This document shows positions 32,209-44,382 of a stretch of DNA of 64,000 nucleotides, piece by piece; position 1 is the stretch's first letter, and each line of letters begins with the position of its first letter. Under the pieces are notes generated by a model, which was given only the letters and a program-made list of their open reading frames with translations, did not search any database and had not been told where the DNA came from. Location of the stretch: contig NC_134090.1 of NCBI RefSeq assembly GCF_000715075.1, positions 45,696,792-45,760,791 on the forward strand, given 5' to 3'. The stretch is from Nicotiana tabacum. Lineage: Eukaryota > Streptophyta > Magnoliopsida > Solanales > Solanaceae. The translations under genes and the position numbers were made by a program.

Positions 32209-35200
32209 CTATAGTTAAAGTAATGTACAAATAAATATAAGTTCTAAGTCTAGTCTATGTCCACTAAAGTCAGAACCTAAGTGTGAATCTCCAGCACAGT
32301 CGCCATGTTTTTGCACCCTATTTTGCACGAGTCAAAACAAGATCCAATTTATGATTTCTCTGTTGTTGATGAAAGAGATTCGCCGCTTATATTTAAAGGT
32401 ATATTAGGGTACCTATTTAGTTACCAAAGTCATATTCTCTGTTAGTCTGCTAACCGGAGAGATTTTGCATAAGAGTTATTCTTCTTCTAAGGGGTAGATG
32501 TTAGGAAGCCCTTAAAATCTAACTGAGGTGGTTTCATAGGACTTAGACTAGGTGTAAGGGATAGTTGTTTGTATTCTGCTTAATTAGTATTAGAGACACA
32601 TGGCTTACTCTTTATCTAAGTGAGATTATGATGTTAAAGAGGATCCGAGATTTAAAAGAGGTACAAGTCTTGAAACTACTATCGGTGTGATTGAAAGAGT
32701 TCTAAAATTTAATAGCTTGTATGAAGCATATAAGAGACACTTTGTTTTTGAAGAATGGATAGTAATATAATTCTAAGATGTTATAAGCAAGTCTAAGATA
32801 TACCTTGGATTTTAAAATTAATTAAATCTTAGACTTGAGGGAATATTTGAAGCTCTTTGCTGGACGGACGCCCTTAAATTTAAAAGGGTAGACTGCTTTT
32901 AGAAGGTGAGCCTTGCAATTCGTTTCCGATTTTGAAAAAGGGACTGTTGTCTTTGGTAAGTATTTTTTTAGCTTCAAAATCTTCACAAATTGTTTAGCAA
33001 AACATAGCAGATTTGTAATGTTAACAATCATGATTAATGAGTTGCAATAATAGTTACTATCTAGTATTTCTTTTAATCATATGTTCTTTAAGGCTTGCCT
33101 AAGTTATTTATGCAATTCAGAAGGTAAAACAAACACTAAATCAAAAATCACGAGAGTAATGTTATATACATGTAAAGAATATAGATAACTAAATATTAAT
33201 AGAGCATGTAAAAGGTGAAGAGTGACTATAGTTTAGGCCTGAAAGAGGTAGACCCAATAATCAGTGGGAATGGATAGCAAACAAGCTCCAGATTTCAGAT
33301 GCCTGACGTGAAGTTTGGACCTGAGTTTCTTGAAAACTCAGTGGGCCCAATGGTTGTACATGTTCAAAATAAGGAGAGAAAGTTATTAGAAATAATATCC
33401 TATACATACAATCTTACATGAAATACGTGAGTAGATAGCTTGAGCAAATAGTAACTAACAATACTAAGATATTAAAAGTTATACTAATGTGGAGGTTACA
33501 TATGGTAAACGATTTACAATGAAAATCTTTCGTTGTCATTATACACTAAACCCAAAAGGGGTAATGAATATCAATGGTTTAGAGGCCATGGGTAGAGTTC
33601 CACTCATGATCAAATCCCCATTTGAATCCCCCGACACTTCAATGTTCTCGATGGTCTCAAAGGCCCAGGGAAATGCTTATTGCAGGTAGAGCACCCAAAC
33701 CAAGAGTTAAACTGTACTCCCAAGTACCCCTAACCATTAATGACTCACTTTTGCCCAGAGGTTTAATTGCCAATGAGGCACTTTCAATGTAAACCAATCA
33801 CTATAGCAATATCATACCACTGAAATGCATGCACATCTTAATAGAACCAAACAGTATATCATAAGGGCATAAGAGTTTATTTGTACCATCATAACCATTT
33901 CTAAAATTAAAGAGATGATTAACACATTACACCAGGATTGACAAGATCACAAATTAGCAATAACTATAATTAGAACTTCTAAAGACATCAACAAAGTCAC
34001 AAGTTCACAAATCTAATTAGAGATCCCAAGAGTGTTTAACAGTGTCTCGATTCTTTTAAAAGTTTTAACTTCAAACTAATCCTATTAAAATGAATCAAAC
34101 ATTCATGCTCAAGCAGTAGTAACAGAAGTTCCTTTATAGTTCAGACTTTTATACTTGAGAGAAATGAATGAAGTTTTCAAAACAGTATGGGAATACATGT
34201 GATCATGAAAGTCAAACAAAGATGCTGGATAACATAGCTGAACACAGGATCATATACAGACACAAGGGGACTTAGCAGAGATCATGTTGTTCTAGAATGA
34301 AAGATATTATCATCATAGAATGAAACTAACAATATCCTTGTATGAGTGTCCAAATAGTAAAGGTATCATTATATTAGTGGAAGCATGTCAAGTGATTCTG
34401 GTATGGGATTTCAGATATAGTAGAACATTAGCAACAACACCTTAACTCAACAAATTGTCATCATAATTCAAATACATCTTATCCATATTTTATAACTTAA
34501 ACTAAATGTAGAGCAATCTTAGGATATACACAAAGACCTAACTTAGCTTAGGGCATACTTATATAATATGTCCAAGCAATTATGAGTTCAATCAAGGATT
34601 TAAAAACTTCTGAGGTTCAACAAAATTACATGGGCATACCAAAGAGATGAAACTGGTTTAAGAGTCATGAACTAGTGTTTCTAGACTAGGATGGCAATCT
34701 GATTTTCACCATTAAACAAGTACTCACTTTGTTTATCTCTAGGTTATTAAGTGAACAAATAGCATTCAAAGTAATTTAGCATAATAGTCACAGTAGTATC
34801 AGTAGAACATCAAAGAAGTCTGAAACTAGATATTAAGAACATTTAAGAAGTCCTTTAAGTTGTTTCCAAAGTTAACATTAGATATGAATCATTAGATTCT
34901 TATTGAGATCAACATGTAATTCTAACTTCAATAACATAAAGTTCATGATTCGTAAAATATATTTAACAATGACATAAACACATAAAACCGTCAAAAAATG
35001 AACACATTTTTAATATCATCACTCAACAGGTAGTAGAAGAACAGTCCATATTCAGCAACTTAAACTAAAAAAGAACAAAGCCGAGGTTTTATTGACCTCC
35101 TTTGGGGCAGCAAACAAAATGAGTGTTCAAACTAGCCGTTTAGGGATCCAAAAACTCTAGCTCTCAATCAGTAACGTGCTCAGAAAAAGAAAGAAAATGA

Positions 35201-36482
35201 GAAGCAGCGATTGAATAAAAAACATGAACTGCAATTGAAAATACCTAAACACTTTACTATATTAATTTCTCAGATGTGAGATGTGGTTGGTGTGTTATTG
35301 TTGTAAGTTAGATGAGAACATTCAAAGCCCCAATTGATAGTGGTTCTGAACCCTAGGGTCTTTCAAATCAATTAGTGGAGAGTGACGGAGGATGGATGAT
35401 GATAGCAAATAAAGTGAAATAAGAGTGAATCATAGGGAAAACGGGTGAGAATCTTACCATGAGTGCGTAACAGCCGTTACAAGTGAAGAACCCATCGGAC
35501 AAAGACCGAAGGTCAAGAGGTCATTTCATTTGACCTCTAAGTTTAGAATAATCATCATAAGGAGCTAATGCATGCTCTAATTTTGTCGCATCATCGGAAG
35601 ATTTGAAGACCGGAGTTTCATGTTTGTGTTTGGGTCAAAGAACTCAAGATTTTTAATTTCCATGATGAAATGTGAGATATCAACTAGATTCGCGGAGTCA
35701 TAAGGCATAGGGAATTATTTGGGTTATGATTCATAACCTTGCATGATTTGGTGCAAGGTTTTTAGGATTGATGGTCTGGGGCTTGAGAGAAAATGAGAGA
35801 GGAAAGGGAAAGGGGCATCAGGGACGACGTGAAATAATTTAGGGTTTTGGAGTGAGACCAGCCGATCTCTAGGTTAAGGTGGAAGGATTTGATCTGGGTT
35901 GTTGATCTTTTAGATCAATAGTCCTGATATTTTAGGGAGTTAATAATTGTGATGGGGAATTTTAGTATCTGTTGGATCATTGTGATCCAATGGTGAGGAT
36001 TAAATCTTCTGGGTATTTTAAATTAAGAGGAAAATGGGAGTCAAAACGTAGAACGTTGATCAAATGGATGGACGGTCTGGATTAAATATGTTTCTTTCGT
36101 GAGTGATTGGAATGGGTGACGTGGCGAGGTCTAACTGGTTGAAATGTAATAGCAATGATTGCCGATAGGGATTAAAGGGGTTATTTGTGTTGGGTATTTT
36201 CGGTCTGAGCTCTTGCATTGGGCCAAAATTTATTTAAAAGATAGTCAATCGATGTTAAATTAAAAAATTACAATCATGGCCATTTGGCTTTTAACCTTTT
36301 TGGAATTAATTTAAATAAACTTAATTATTTTCAATAAAATATAGTAAAAATTATAATTATTAAATATACTACTAATTAGTATAATTAATTATTTATAAAT
36401 TACTTTGTTTTTTCGAATTATTAACATAGTAATCTAATTAATTAGAAATTAAATAATAATTTGTTAAATTAATTATAAAGCA
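32209..36482. other. Gene-free AT-rich DNA, probably part of a long Tat/Ogre LTR on the minus strand
   Basis: No coding motif was found in any frame across 4.3 kb. The first several hundred bases look like low-copy DNA flanking the MITE. The right part leads to the LTR end at 36897. Around 36050 the sequence CGTTGATCAAATGGATGGAC resembles, in reverse orientation, a conserved ATCAACGG region of the Ogre-like LTR at 54700. The left border of the LTR could not be located. Confidence 0.4.
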
Positions 36483-36493
36483 TATGTGACGTA

Positions 36494-36678
36494 AAAAAAG
36501 GATAGCCCGATCCATTAAGCTCCAACTATGCGCAGGGTCCGGGGAAGGGCCGGACCACAACAGTTTATTGTACGTAGCCTTACCCTGTAGTTCTATAAGA
36601 GGCTGTTTTCACTGCTCGAACCCGTGACCTCTTGGTCACATGGTAGCTACTTTACCAGTTACGCCAAGGCTCCCCTTC
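36494..36678 (-). mobile_element. Au-type tRNA-derived SINE
   Basis: The minus strand starts GAAGGGGAGCCTTGGCGTAA, has an A box (TGGCGTAACTGG, 36655-36666) and a B box (GGTTCGAGCAG, 36612-36622), a body with GGTAAGGCTACGTACAATA and GGTCCGGCCCTTCCCCGGAC, and ends in a short T run (AAAAAAA on the plus strand). A perfect 11-bp duplication, tatgtgacgta, flanks it at 36483-36493 and 36679-36689. About 185 bp with a 3' T run is the hallmark of Au SINEs, found in grasses and Solanaceae. It has no protein; it borrows LINE enzymes and is read by RNA polymerase III. Confidence 0.92.
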
Positions 36679-36689
36679 TATGTGACGTA

Positions 36690-36897
36690 TATAAAAATTA
36701 TTTTAATAATCTAAAAATGATATATTTAATTATAATAACCATAATATTAATACAAAATTATTAATTTCAAAACTACTAGCACTTAATTTTGTAAAAATAG
36801 GTATTATTGATTGAAAATATTTTCAAACTATTCATTGTAAATTATTAAGCAAAAATAAATTAATTTGAAAAGCCAGGGTCATAATTGACCGTCAACA
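36690..36897 (-). repeat. Terminal part of a Tat/Ogre-like LTR (sense start at 36897)
   Basis: On the minus strand the LTR starts TGTTGACGGTCAATTATGAC at 36897, directly after a purine run. It is AT-rich and lacks coding signal. It continues leftward across the SINE. Confidence 0.55.
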
Positions 36898-36910
36898 GCT
36901 TCCCCTCTTT
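36898..36910 (-). other. Polypurine tract next to the Tat-like LTR
   Basis: AAAGAGGGGAAGC on the minus strand, immediately before the LTR start. Confidence 0.6.
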
Positions 36911-37078
36911 GATCGGAGATGATAAAAGAGTTTTCGGGTAAAGAATTGAGCCAAAGCCAATTTTGTTCCGCCTTTAGTCATGCATTGCATGAATGGACGG
37001 ATATTATGAGTTGTAGGATTAGGAAAGTTCCCGAAGAATTTTTGGGAAGTTGGGGCTGAGTTCTAGCTTTGAATGTCT
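36911..37078. other. 3' internal tail of the Tat-like element
   Basis: A short non-coding stretch between the polypurine tract and the gypsy target duplication. It resumes at 47221 after the inserted gypsy. Confidence 0.5.
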
Positions 37079-37083
37079 TACAT

Positions 37084-39948
37084 TGTCACGACCCCGGTTC
37101 GCCCTCCGTGAACCATCGTTACAACACCTAGTCTCTACGACTAGGTAAGCCTAAATTGCGGAAGATAACCAAAACTTGCGGAAGTAAACAATTTAAAAAC
37201 ATAAATAAAGCAATAATAGTATTTAAATGTGCCGCTCGGCATACACCATTTATAAATCTCAAAACCAATATCCAAATCCAAGACCCGGAAACCCATGAAT
37301 CACAAGCTGAGGAAAGGAAATACTACATAACTCTAACTCCGGAATTTGTCTAATAAAAACAAAAAGTACAGAAGGGCTAAATACTAAAAGTAGGAATAGA
37401 AAGAGACTTCTCGGTCTGTGGACGTGACAGATGTACCTCGAAGTCTCTAAGCAGTCGCCTCCCTCAAGGATGGTAGACCTGAGTAGAAGTACCTGGATCT
37501 GCACATGAAAAACATGCGCTGAAGAGGCATGAGTACACCACAGCGGTACTCAGTATGTGCCAAGCCTAACCTCGGTTGGGTAGTGACGAGGAAGGTCAAG
37601 GTCCTACTGAGATTAAATAAATATAGAGAATACGAGACATAACAGTATAAGATAAGTAGTACAGTTGAAAATCTACAATAAGAATCTACACAGGATAATA
37701 AGTAGTACAATAACGGAAACAAAAATAATTGCAAACACCAGGAAATACCACTCATAACAAGGATGATAACCGGGGATCTCTCAGTATCCCGAGGATCTCT
37801 TAGTACCCTCAATATATGCCAGGGATCTCTTGGTATCCCGAGGATCTCTCGGTATCCTCAATATATGCTAGGGATCTCTTGGTATCCTCAATATATGCTA
37901 GGGATCTCTTGGTATCCTCAATATATGTGCCAGGAATCTCTTGGTATCCCGCAGGATCTCTTGGTATCCTCAATAAATGCTAGAGATCTCTTGATATCCT
38001 CAATATATGCTAGGGATCTCTTGGTATTCTGAGGATCTCTTGGTATCCTCAATAATGCTAGGCATCTCTTGGTATCTCGAGGATCTCTTGGTATCCTCAA
38101 TAATGCTAGGGATCTCTTGGTATCCCGCACATTAGTCCATATCATAAATACATACAGGGGATCTCCCGGGATGTCGTCCCGTAGTTACAAATTAAAAACA
38201 CATAGAAGCAACACAAGAATACACAATTAAATGCAAAATTTCTTACCAAGTAACAATTAATTCTAACCTAACATGCTTCATGTAATGCAATTAAGGTACT
38301 TTAAGCAGATAGGCAATCAAATCAACTAAACATGCTTTTCTAAACTATAACATGCTAAATTCGCAAGTAGAATAAAGCAGGAAAAATGAACTCAATTGAA
38401 ATACTTAAAGTAAAACCGGATTTTCAACAATTAGCTAAAGAACGCACTCGTCGCCTCACGTACAAGGCATTTTAATTACCAAATATATCATATCCTAAGG
38501 GGAAGGTCCCCCACACAAGGTTAGACAAGCCACTTACCTCAAACCGGCTCAAAATCAACCCAACACCACGTCTTTGCCATGAGTACTCGACTCCAAATGA
38601 CACAAATCTATTCAATTCAATTTTATAATGTAAATAACACTTCAAGTAACGGATTCTACAATTAAATTCTAAGCTAATACGCGAAATTATGTAAAATAAC
38701 CAAAATGCCCTTAGGACCCATATCTTGGAATCGGGTGAAATTTATATTTTCGAAAACCTCGTACTCTCATGGTCTATATATAAAAAGAACACTGAAATCG
38801 GAGTCCAAATGACCCCTCAAATCCTCATTTAAAAGCCTCTTAAACTCAAGCCCTAATTACCCATTTTTCCCAAATTTCTCACCACTAATTAGGTCTTTAA
38901 TCACATAAAAATGAGTTATGAAGTCAAGGATGTTACCTTCAAGTGATTACCCTTTGTTTTCCTCAAAAATCACTCTCAAAAGCTTCAAAAACGACTAGAA
39001 ATGGTGGAAATAAACTCCCAAGTCGCGGAACCCCTTTTAAAACAATGCCCAGCAGTTTCCCCATCTGCGATACTGCGGTCCCTCTTCTGCGGAACGAATG
39101 AACATCTGTGACTTCCCATTTAAGGCCAGATTCCGCATCTGCGGCCCTTTACCCGCAGGTGCGGTACCGCTTCTGCGGAAAATAGACCGCATCTGCAGTT
39201 CCTGGAGAGATGGCCAATTTTCACTTTTGCGGCTCCGCATCTGCGGTTCCAAACAGCAGATGCGAAAATACCAGAAGGCCAGCTGCTGCACAACTTCAAC
39301 TCCAAAATTTTCTCTGTTAACCATCCAAATTCACCCCAAGGCCCCCGGGACCTCAACCAAAAGAACCAACATCACCTAATACCTCATTCAAACTTCTATA
39401 AATCTTCAAAACACTTCAAACAACATTAAAACAACCAAAACACATTGGATTCAAGCCTAAGTTTCTAAAAATCTTCTGAATTTTGTTTTCGATCAAAAAC
39501 CCAACAAAAAGACGTCAGAATGACCTGAAATTTTGCAAACACATCCCAAATGACATAACGAAACTATTGCAACTCTCGGAATTCCATTCCGACCCTCGGA
39601 TCAAAATTTCACTATCGAACCGGAAACTTCCAAAATTCAACTTTCGGCATTTCAAGCCTAAATTAGCTACGGACCTCCAAAACACAATCCGAACAGCTCC
39701 TAACCCCAAAATCACCTAATGGAGCTAACAGAACCACCAAATTTCCATTCTGAGGCCGTCTTCACACTGTTTCGACTACGGTCAACTTTCCAACATTTAA
39801 GCTCTCATTTAGGGACTAAGTGTCCCAAAACTCTCTGAAACTCAAAACCGAATATTCCGGAAATCACAGCAGCAGAAATAAACTCGGGGAAAGTAGTTAA
39901 TAGGGGATCGGGGCGTTAATTCTTAAGACGACCGGATGGGTCGTCACA
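37084..39948 (-). repeat. 3' LTR of the complete gypsy element
   Basis: 2865 bp. It contains a 30-bp-unit minisatellite at 37767-38135 and a GC-rich block at about 39055-39270 with CCGCATCTGCGG words. No gene. Confidence 0.93.
37767..38135. repeat. LTR minisatellite built on GGATCTCTTGGTATCC
   Basis: Two unit types alternate: a 30-bp form ending CTCAATATATGCTA and a shorter form of about 19 bp ending CCGA. The paired array is at 45066-45470, with a different order and number of units. Confidence 0.9.
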
Positions 39949-39957
39949 TCCTCCTAC
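39949..39957 (-). other. Polypurine tract
   Basis: TAGGAGGA on the minus strand next to the 3' LTR start. Confidence 0.55.
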
Positions 39958-39979
39958 ACATAAACATTTGTTCGTCCTC

Positions 39980-41215
39980 GAACGAGCATAGAGACATACC
40001 TGAAGTAGTGAAAAGATGAGGGTAACAGTTGCACATATCCTGCTCGGTTGCCTCCTCGATCGGCTGACCCCGCCACTAAACCTTCACTGATGCAATGTTC
40101 TTTGACCTCAACTTTCTGACCTGCCTATCCAATATTACCACTACCTCATCAACATAAGATAGATCGTTGTCCAGTTGGACTGAACTGAAATCCAACACGT
40201 GCGACAGGTCACCGTGATACCTCCGGAGCATCAAAACATGAAATACCGGATGAACTCCTGCCAAGTTGGGAGGTAAGGCAAGCTAATAAGCAACCTCCCT
40301 AACACACCTCAATATCTTAAAACGTCCAATAAACCTCGGACTCAACTTCCCTTTCTTCCCGAATCTCATAACACCCTTTATAGGTGAAACCCGAAGTAGA
40401 ACCCGTTCTCTAACCATATAGGAAACATCACAAACCTTTCGGTCTGCGTAACTCTTCTGTCTGGACTGGGCTGTGCGGAGTCTATCCTGAATTACCTTAA
40501 CCTTCTCCAAAGCATTCTGAACTATGTCTGTGCCCAATAGTCTGGCCTCACCCGGCTCAACCATCCCACCAGGGGTTTACACCGCCTACCATACAAAGCC
40601 TCACACGGTGCCATCTGAATGCTGGACTGATAACTGTTGTTGTAGGCAAACTTTGCCAGTGGCAAGAATTGATCCCAAGAGCCTCCAAACTCAATCACAC
40701 ACGTACAGAGCATATCCTTAAGAATTTGAATAGTGCACTCGGACTGTCCGTCCATTTGAGGGTGAAATGTTGTACTCAACTCTACCCGAGTACCTAACTC
40801 ATACTGAACGGCTCTCCAAAACCGTGATGTGTACTGAGTACCTCTATCCGAAATTATGGAAACTGGAATACCATGTAGACAAATAATCTCCCGGATATAA
40901 ATCTCCACCAACCGCTCCAAAGAATAAGTAGTACACACAGGAATGAAATGAGCGTACTTGGTCAGCCGATCCACATTCACCCAAATAGCATCACACTTCT
41001 TCAAAGTCTGTGGGAGCCCAACTACAAAGTCCATGGTGATCCGCTCCCACTTCCACTCAAGAATCTCAATCCGCTGAAGCAATCCACCCTGTCTCTGGTG
41101 CTCATACTTCACCTGCTGACAGTTGAGACACCGAGCTACAAATCCAACTATATCTTTCTTCATCCGCCTCCACCAATAGTGCTGTCTCAAATCTCGATAC
41201 ACCTTTCTGGCACCT
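39980..41215 (-). pseudogene. Tekay-like integrase and chromodomain-like tail
   Basis: The zinc finger CLNCQQVKYEHQR lies near 41110. The core has TMDFVVGLP (about 41030), SIISDRGTQYTS (about 40850) and the QSECTIQIL Glu block (about 40740), so all three catalytic residues remain. One frame is open for 226 codons from 41202. The C-terminal part follows with YADRKVCDVSYMV (about 40440), GRFKILRCVREVAY (about 40310), and a VKV-stop-WRGQPIEEAT chromodomain-like tail ending before the LTR. A frame change near 40530 and a stop in the chromodomain break it. The enzyme would insert the element DNA into chromosomes. Confidence 0.88.
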
Positions 41216-43118
41216 GGATGAATGAATACCGCGAGCTATGGGCCTCCTCTAGGATCAACTCTCGAAGCCCATCAACATTGGGTACACAAATACGACCTTG
41301 CAACCTCAATACCCCATCATCACCAATAGCCACATCCCTATAATCACCGTGTTGAACCTTGTCCTTGAGGACAAGCAAATGAGGGTCATCATACTGCCGC
41401 CCCCTGATACGATCAAATAAGGAAGACCGAGAAATCACGCAAGCTAGAACCCGACTGGCCTCCGAATGATCCAATCTCACAAACTGGCTGGCTAAGGCTT
41501 GAATATCCATCGCCATAGGCCTCTCTGATGCTGATATATAAGCCAAACTCCCCAAACTCTCTACCCGGCAGCTCAAATCATCGGCCACCACATTGGCCTT
41601 GCCCGGGTGATACAAAATAGTGTTATCATAGTCCTTTAGCAACTCCAACCACCTCCTCTGGCGCAAATTTAGATCCTTTCGCTTGAACAAGTGCTGCAAG
41701 CTCCGATGGTCAGTATAAATCTCACAGGGAACCCCGTATAAATAATGGCACCAAATCTTCAGGGCGTGAACAGTGGCAGCTAGCTCAAGGTCGTAAATAA
41801 GGTAGTTCTTCTAATGAATCTTCAATTGTCTAGATGCATAGGCAATAACCCTACCGTCCCACATCAACACTACTCTAAGGCCAATCCTTGAGGCATCACA
41901 ATAGACCGTATAAGACCCCAAACCTGTAGGCAGTATCAAAATTGGGGTTGTGGTTAGAGTTGTCCTGAGCTTGTGAAAGCTCGCGTTACACTCCTCCGCC
42001 TATTGAAACGGAGAACCCTTTTGGGTCAACCTGGTCATAGGGGATACAATCGATGAAAACCCCTCCACAAAACGATGGTAGTAACCTGCCAAACCAAGGA
42101 AACTGCAGATCTGTGTAGCTGAGGATGGTCTGGGCCAACTCTGCACGACCTCTATCTTCTTCATATCCACCTGAATACCCTCACTCGATACCATGTGGTT
42201 TATGAATGCCACTGAATCCAACCAAAGCTCACATTTCGAGAACTTAGCATATAACTTCTTCTCTCTCAAAGTCTGAAGCACAATCCTCAGGTGCTGCTCA
42301 TGATCTTCCCGACTCTGGGAATACACCAAAATATCATCAATAAATACAATGACGAACGAGTTAATATATGGCCGGAACACATTGTGCATCAAATGCATAA
42401 AAGCTACGGGGGCATTGGTCAGCCCAAATGACATAACAAGGAACTCGTAATGACCATACCGAGTCCTGAAAGCAGTCTTTGGGATATCTGGCTCCCGAAT
42501 ATTCAACTGATGGTAACCTTAGCGCAAATCAATCTTAGAAAACACTCGTGCGCCCTGAAGTTGGTCAAACAAATCATCGATACGAGGCAAAAGGTAACGG
42601 CTTTTCACTGTAACCTTGTTCAACTGGCGATAATCAATACACATTCGCATAGAACCATCCTTTTTCTTCACAAACAAGACAGGAGCACCCCAAGATGATA
42701 CACTGGGACGAATAAAACCCTTATCAAGCAATTCCTGTAACTGATCCTTCAACTCCTTCAACTCAGGAGGAGCCATACGATACGGAGGAATAGAAATGGC
42801 CTGAGTGCCCGACAATAGATTAATGCCAAAATTAATATCTCTATCAGGCAGCATGCTTGGAAGATCAGTTGGAAACACATCAGGAAAATCTCGTACTACT
42901 AGACCTGAATCAACTGGAGGGGTATCAATACTGACATCTCTCACATAAGCTAAATACGCGTCACACCCTTTCTCAATCATACGCTGAGCTTTAAGAAAAG
43001 AAATAACTCTACTGGGAGTGTAATCTAAAGTACACATCCACTCAACACGCGATATACCTAGCATAGCCAACATCACAGTTTTTGTGTGACAATCAAGAAT
43101 AGCATAATAGAGTGACAA
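41187..43118 (-). pseudogene. Tekay-like reverse transcriptase and RNase H
   Basis: The RT frame is open from 43118 for 199 codons and then, after a stop at 42519-42521 (in the DLR-GYHQL block), for 168 more. The catalytic FIDDIL is intact, with the Asp pair encoded at 42333-42338. RNase H shows VYCDASRIGL (about 41900) and DHRSLQHLF (about 41690), with single stops near 42000 and 41820, where Trp and Glu codons would be expected. The [13 protein letters not shown] link lies near 41590. Few changes separate this from a complete pol, so it decayed less than the copy at 26-28 kb. Confidence 0.9.
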
Positions 43119-43430
43119 CTAGTCCATGCCCAATACAATATCGAAGTCAACAATACTGAGTAACAATAAATTGGCTCTAGTCTCAAAACCAATAAGAGGA
43201 ACTAAACACGATCGATAAATGCGGTCCACAATGAGAGAATCTCCCACAGGAGTAGAAACATAAACAGGGGAACTCAAAGAATTCCGAGATACACCCAAAT
43301 GTGGAGCAAAATAAGATGAGACTTAAGAATAAGTAGAGCCTGGATTGAATAGAACTGATGCATCCCTGTGACAAACCAATATAATACTTGTGATGACAGA
43401 ATCGGAGGCAACAACCTCGATATGGGCAGG
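43119..43430 (-). pseudogene. Tekay-like protease region
   Basis: It corresponds base by base to 1-328 and to 27830-28150. A CHRDASVLFNPGST block (about 43365) matches the active-site region, with Asn in place of the catalytic Asp. Frame changes interrupt it. Confidence 0.75.
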
Positions 43431-44179
43431 AAGGGCATAGTATCTGTCATGGCCTCCCCATCTAGGGAAACCTTTACCTCCCTAACCTCCACCTCTAGCT
43501 GACTGAGCAGGTGGGGTAGCAACTAAAGCTATAATCATAGCCTAAGAACTCTGTAGGTCACGTTGTGGCTGAGAAGTCTGTGGAGGTGCACTCCTCCCAA
43601 GTCTAGGGCAATCCCTCACCACGTGGCATGTGTCACCACACTCAAAACAAGCTCTGGGAGGACATGGCAGTGAAAACTGTGTGGTACGGGTACTTCAAGA
43701 CCCCTGAACCCTAAAACACTATGTGAAATCTGAGATGCAAACTGAGCTGACTGACCCACAAAACTGAGGTCCTCACCACCCGTTGAACTGGAACCACAAG
43801 TTGTGTCGACATGACACCTAGAACATGAACAATGGGAACTTGCTGCTCTAGAGTGGGGGTGGTGGAAGTCTGGTTCCATTCCCCGATCTGTGAAGTAGTT
43901 GGTAGAACCTGAATTAACCCCGCCTGAACTAACGTACCAAACATGCTCGGAACTGTGCAAATGTCTCCTGAAAGGCTGGAGTAGTAGTAGCAATAGGCAC
44001 ATCCGGTGCCTAGGCTCTGGCCGGAACTGCTGATGGCTGCTCGGTGGTAGCTCACATAGGTGCTCTTGCTTCATCACATATGCCTGCATGTCCTCAGCCT
44101 TTACCCAGACCCCAACTTCTGGCGACTCTCGCAGGGGTGCGGGTGCCTCATCATTTTAGGTATCACGTGTCCTCACCAT
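43431..44179 (-). pseudogene. Tekay-like gag lacking its central domain
   Basis: The minus-strand ATG at 44177-44179 opens MVRTRDT and meets a stop at once. A leader rich in Val, Gln, Pro and Thr follows, and then, near 43760, the sequence moves straight to a Ser/Gln-rich stretch and the zinc knuckle ACFECGDTCHVVRDC (about 43655-43610). The capsid-like domain with FSG and W-rich blocks, which takes several hundred bases in the 29 kb copy, is missing. The surviving parts are in at least three frames. Confidence 0.8.
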
Positions 44180-44367
44180 CGATGAGAGAATAAAATATAG
44201 AAATTCAGAAATCGTGATGTAAAAAATCTCGCAAGACAGGGAAATCAAATGAAGTGGAATTTTCCTAACGGATACATAGCCTCTCGTAGATAAGTACAGA
44301 CGTCTCCGTACCGATCATCGAGACTCTAATAAATCGACTTGTGATCCATGACTCCTATGAACCTAGA

Positions 44368-44379
44368 GCTCTGATACCA
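44368..44379 (-). other. Primer binding site, initiator tRNA-Met
   Basis: The minus strand reads TGGTATCAGAGC, a perfect match to the 3' end of plant initiator tRNA-Met, three bases from the LTR. Confidence 0.9.
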
Positions 44380-44382
44380 ATT

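Noticed and set aside
36600..36680. tRNA-like sequence with A and B boxes on the minus strand
   Set aside because: It is the tRNA-derived head of the Au SINE. The body, T-run tail and target duplications show it is not a tRNA gene.
37767..38135. Regular short repeats that could suggest a CRISPR array
   Set aside because: Units run head to tail without unique spacers, the same array is in the paired LTR, and the sequence is plant DNA. It is a minisatellite.
40948..41343. 131-codon plus-strand open frame
   Set aside because: It is antisense to the integrase with its catalytic blocks and zinc finger, so it is a shadow.
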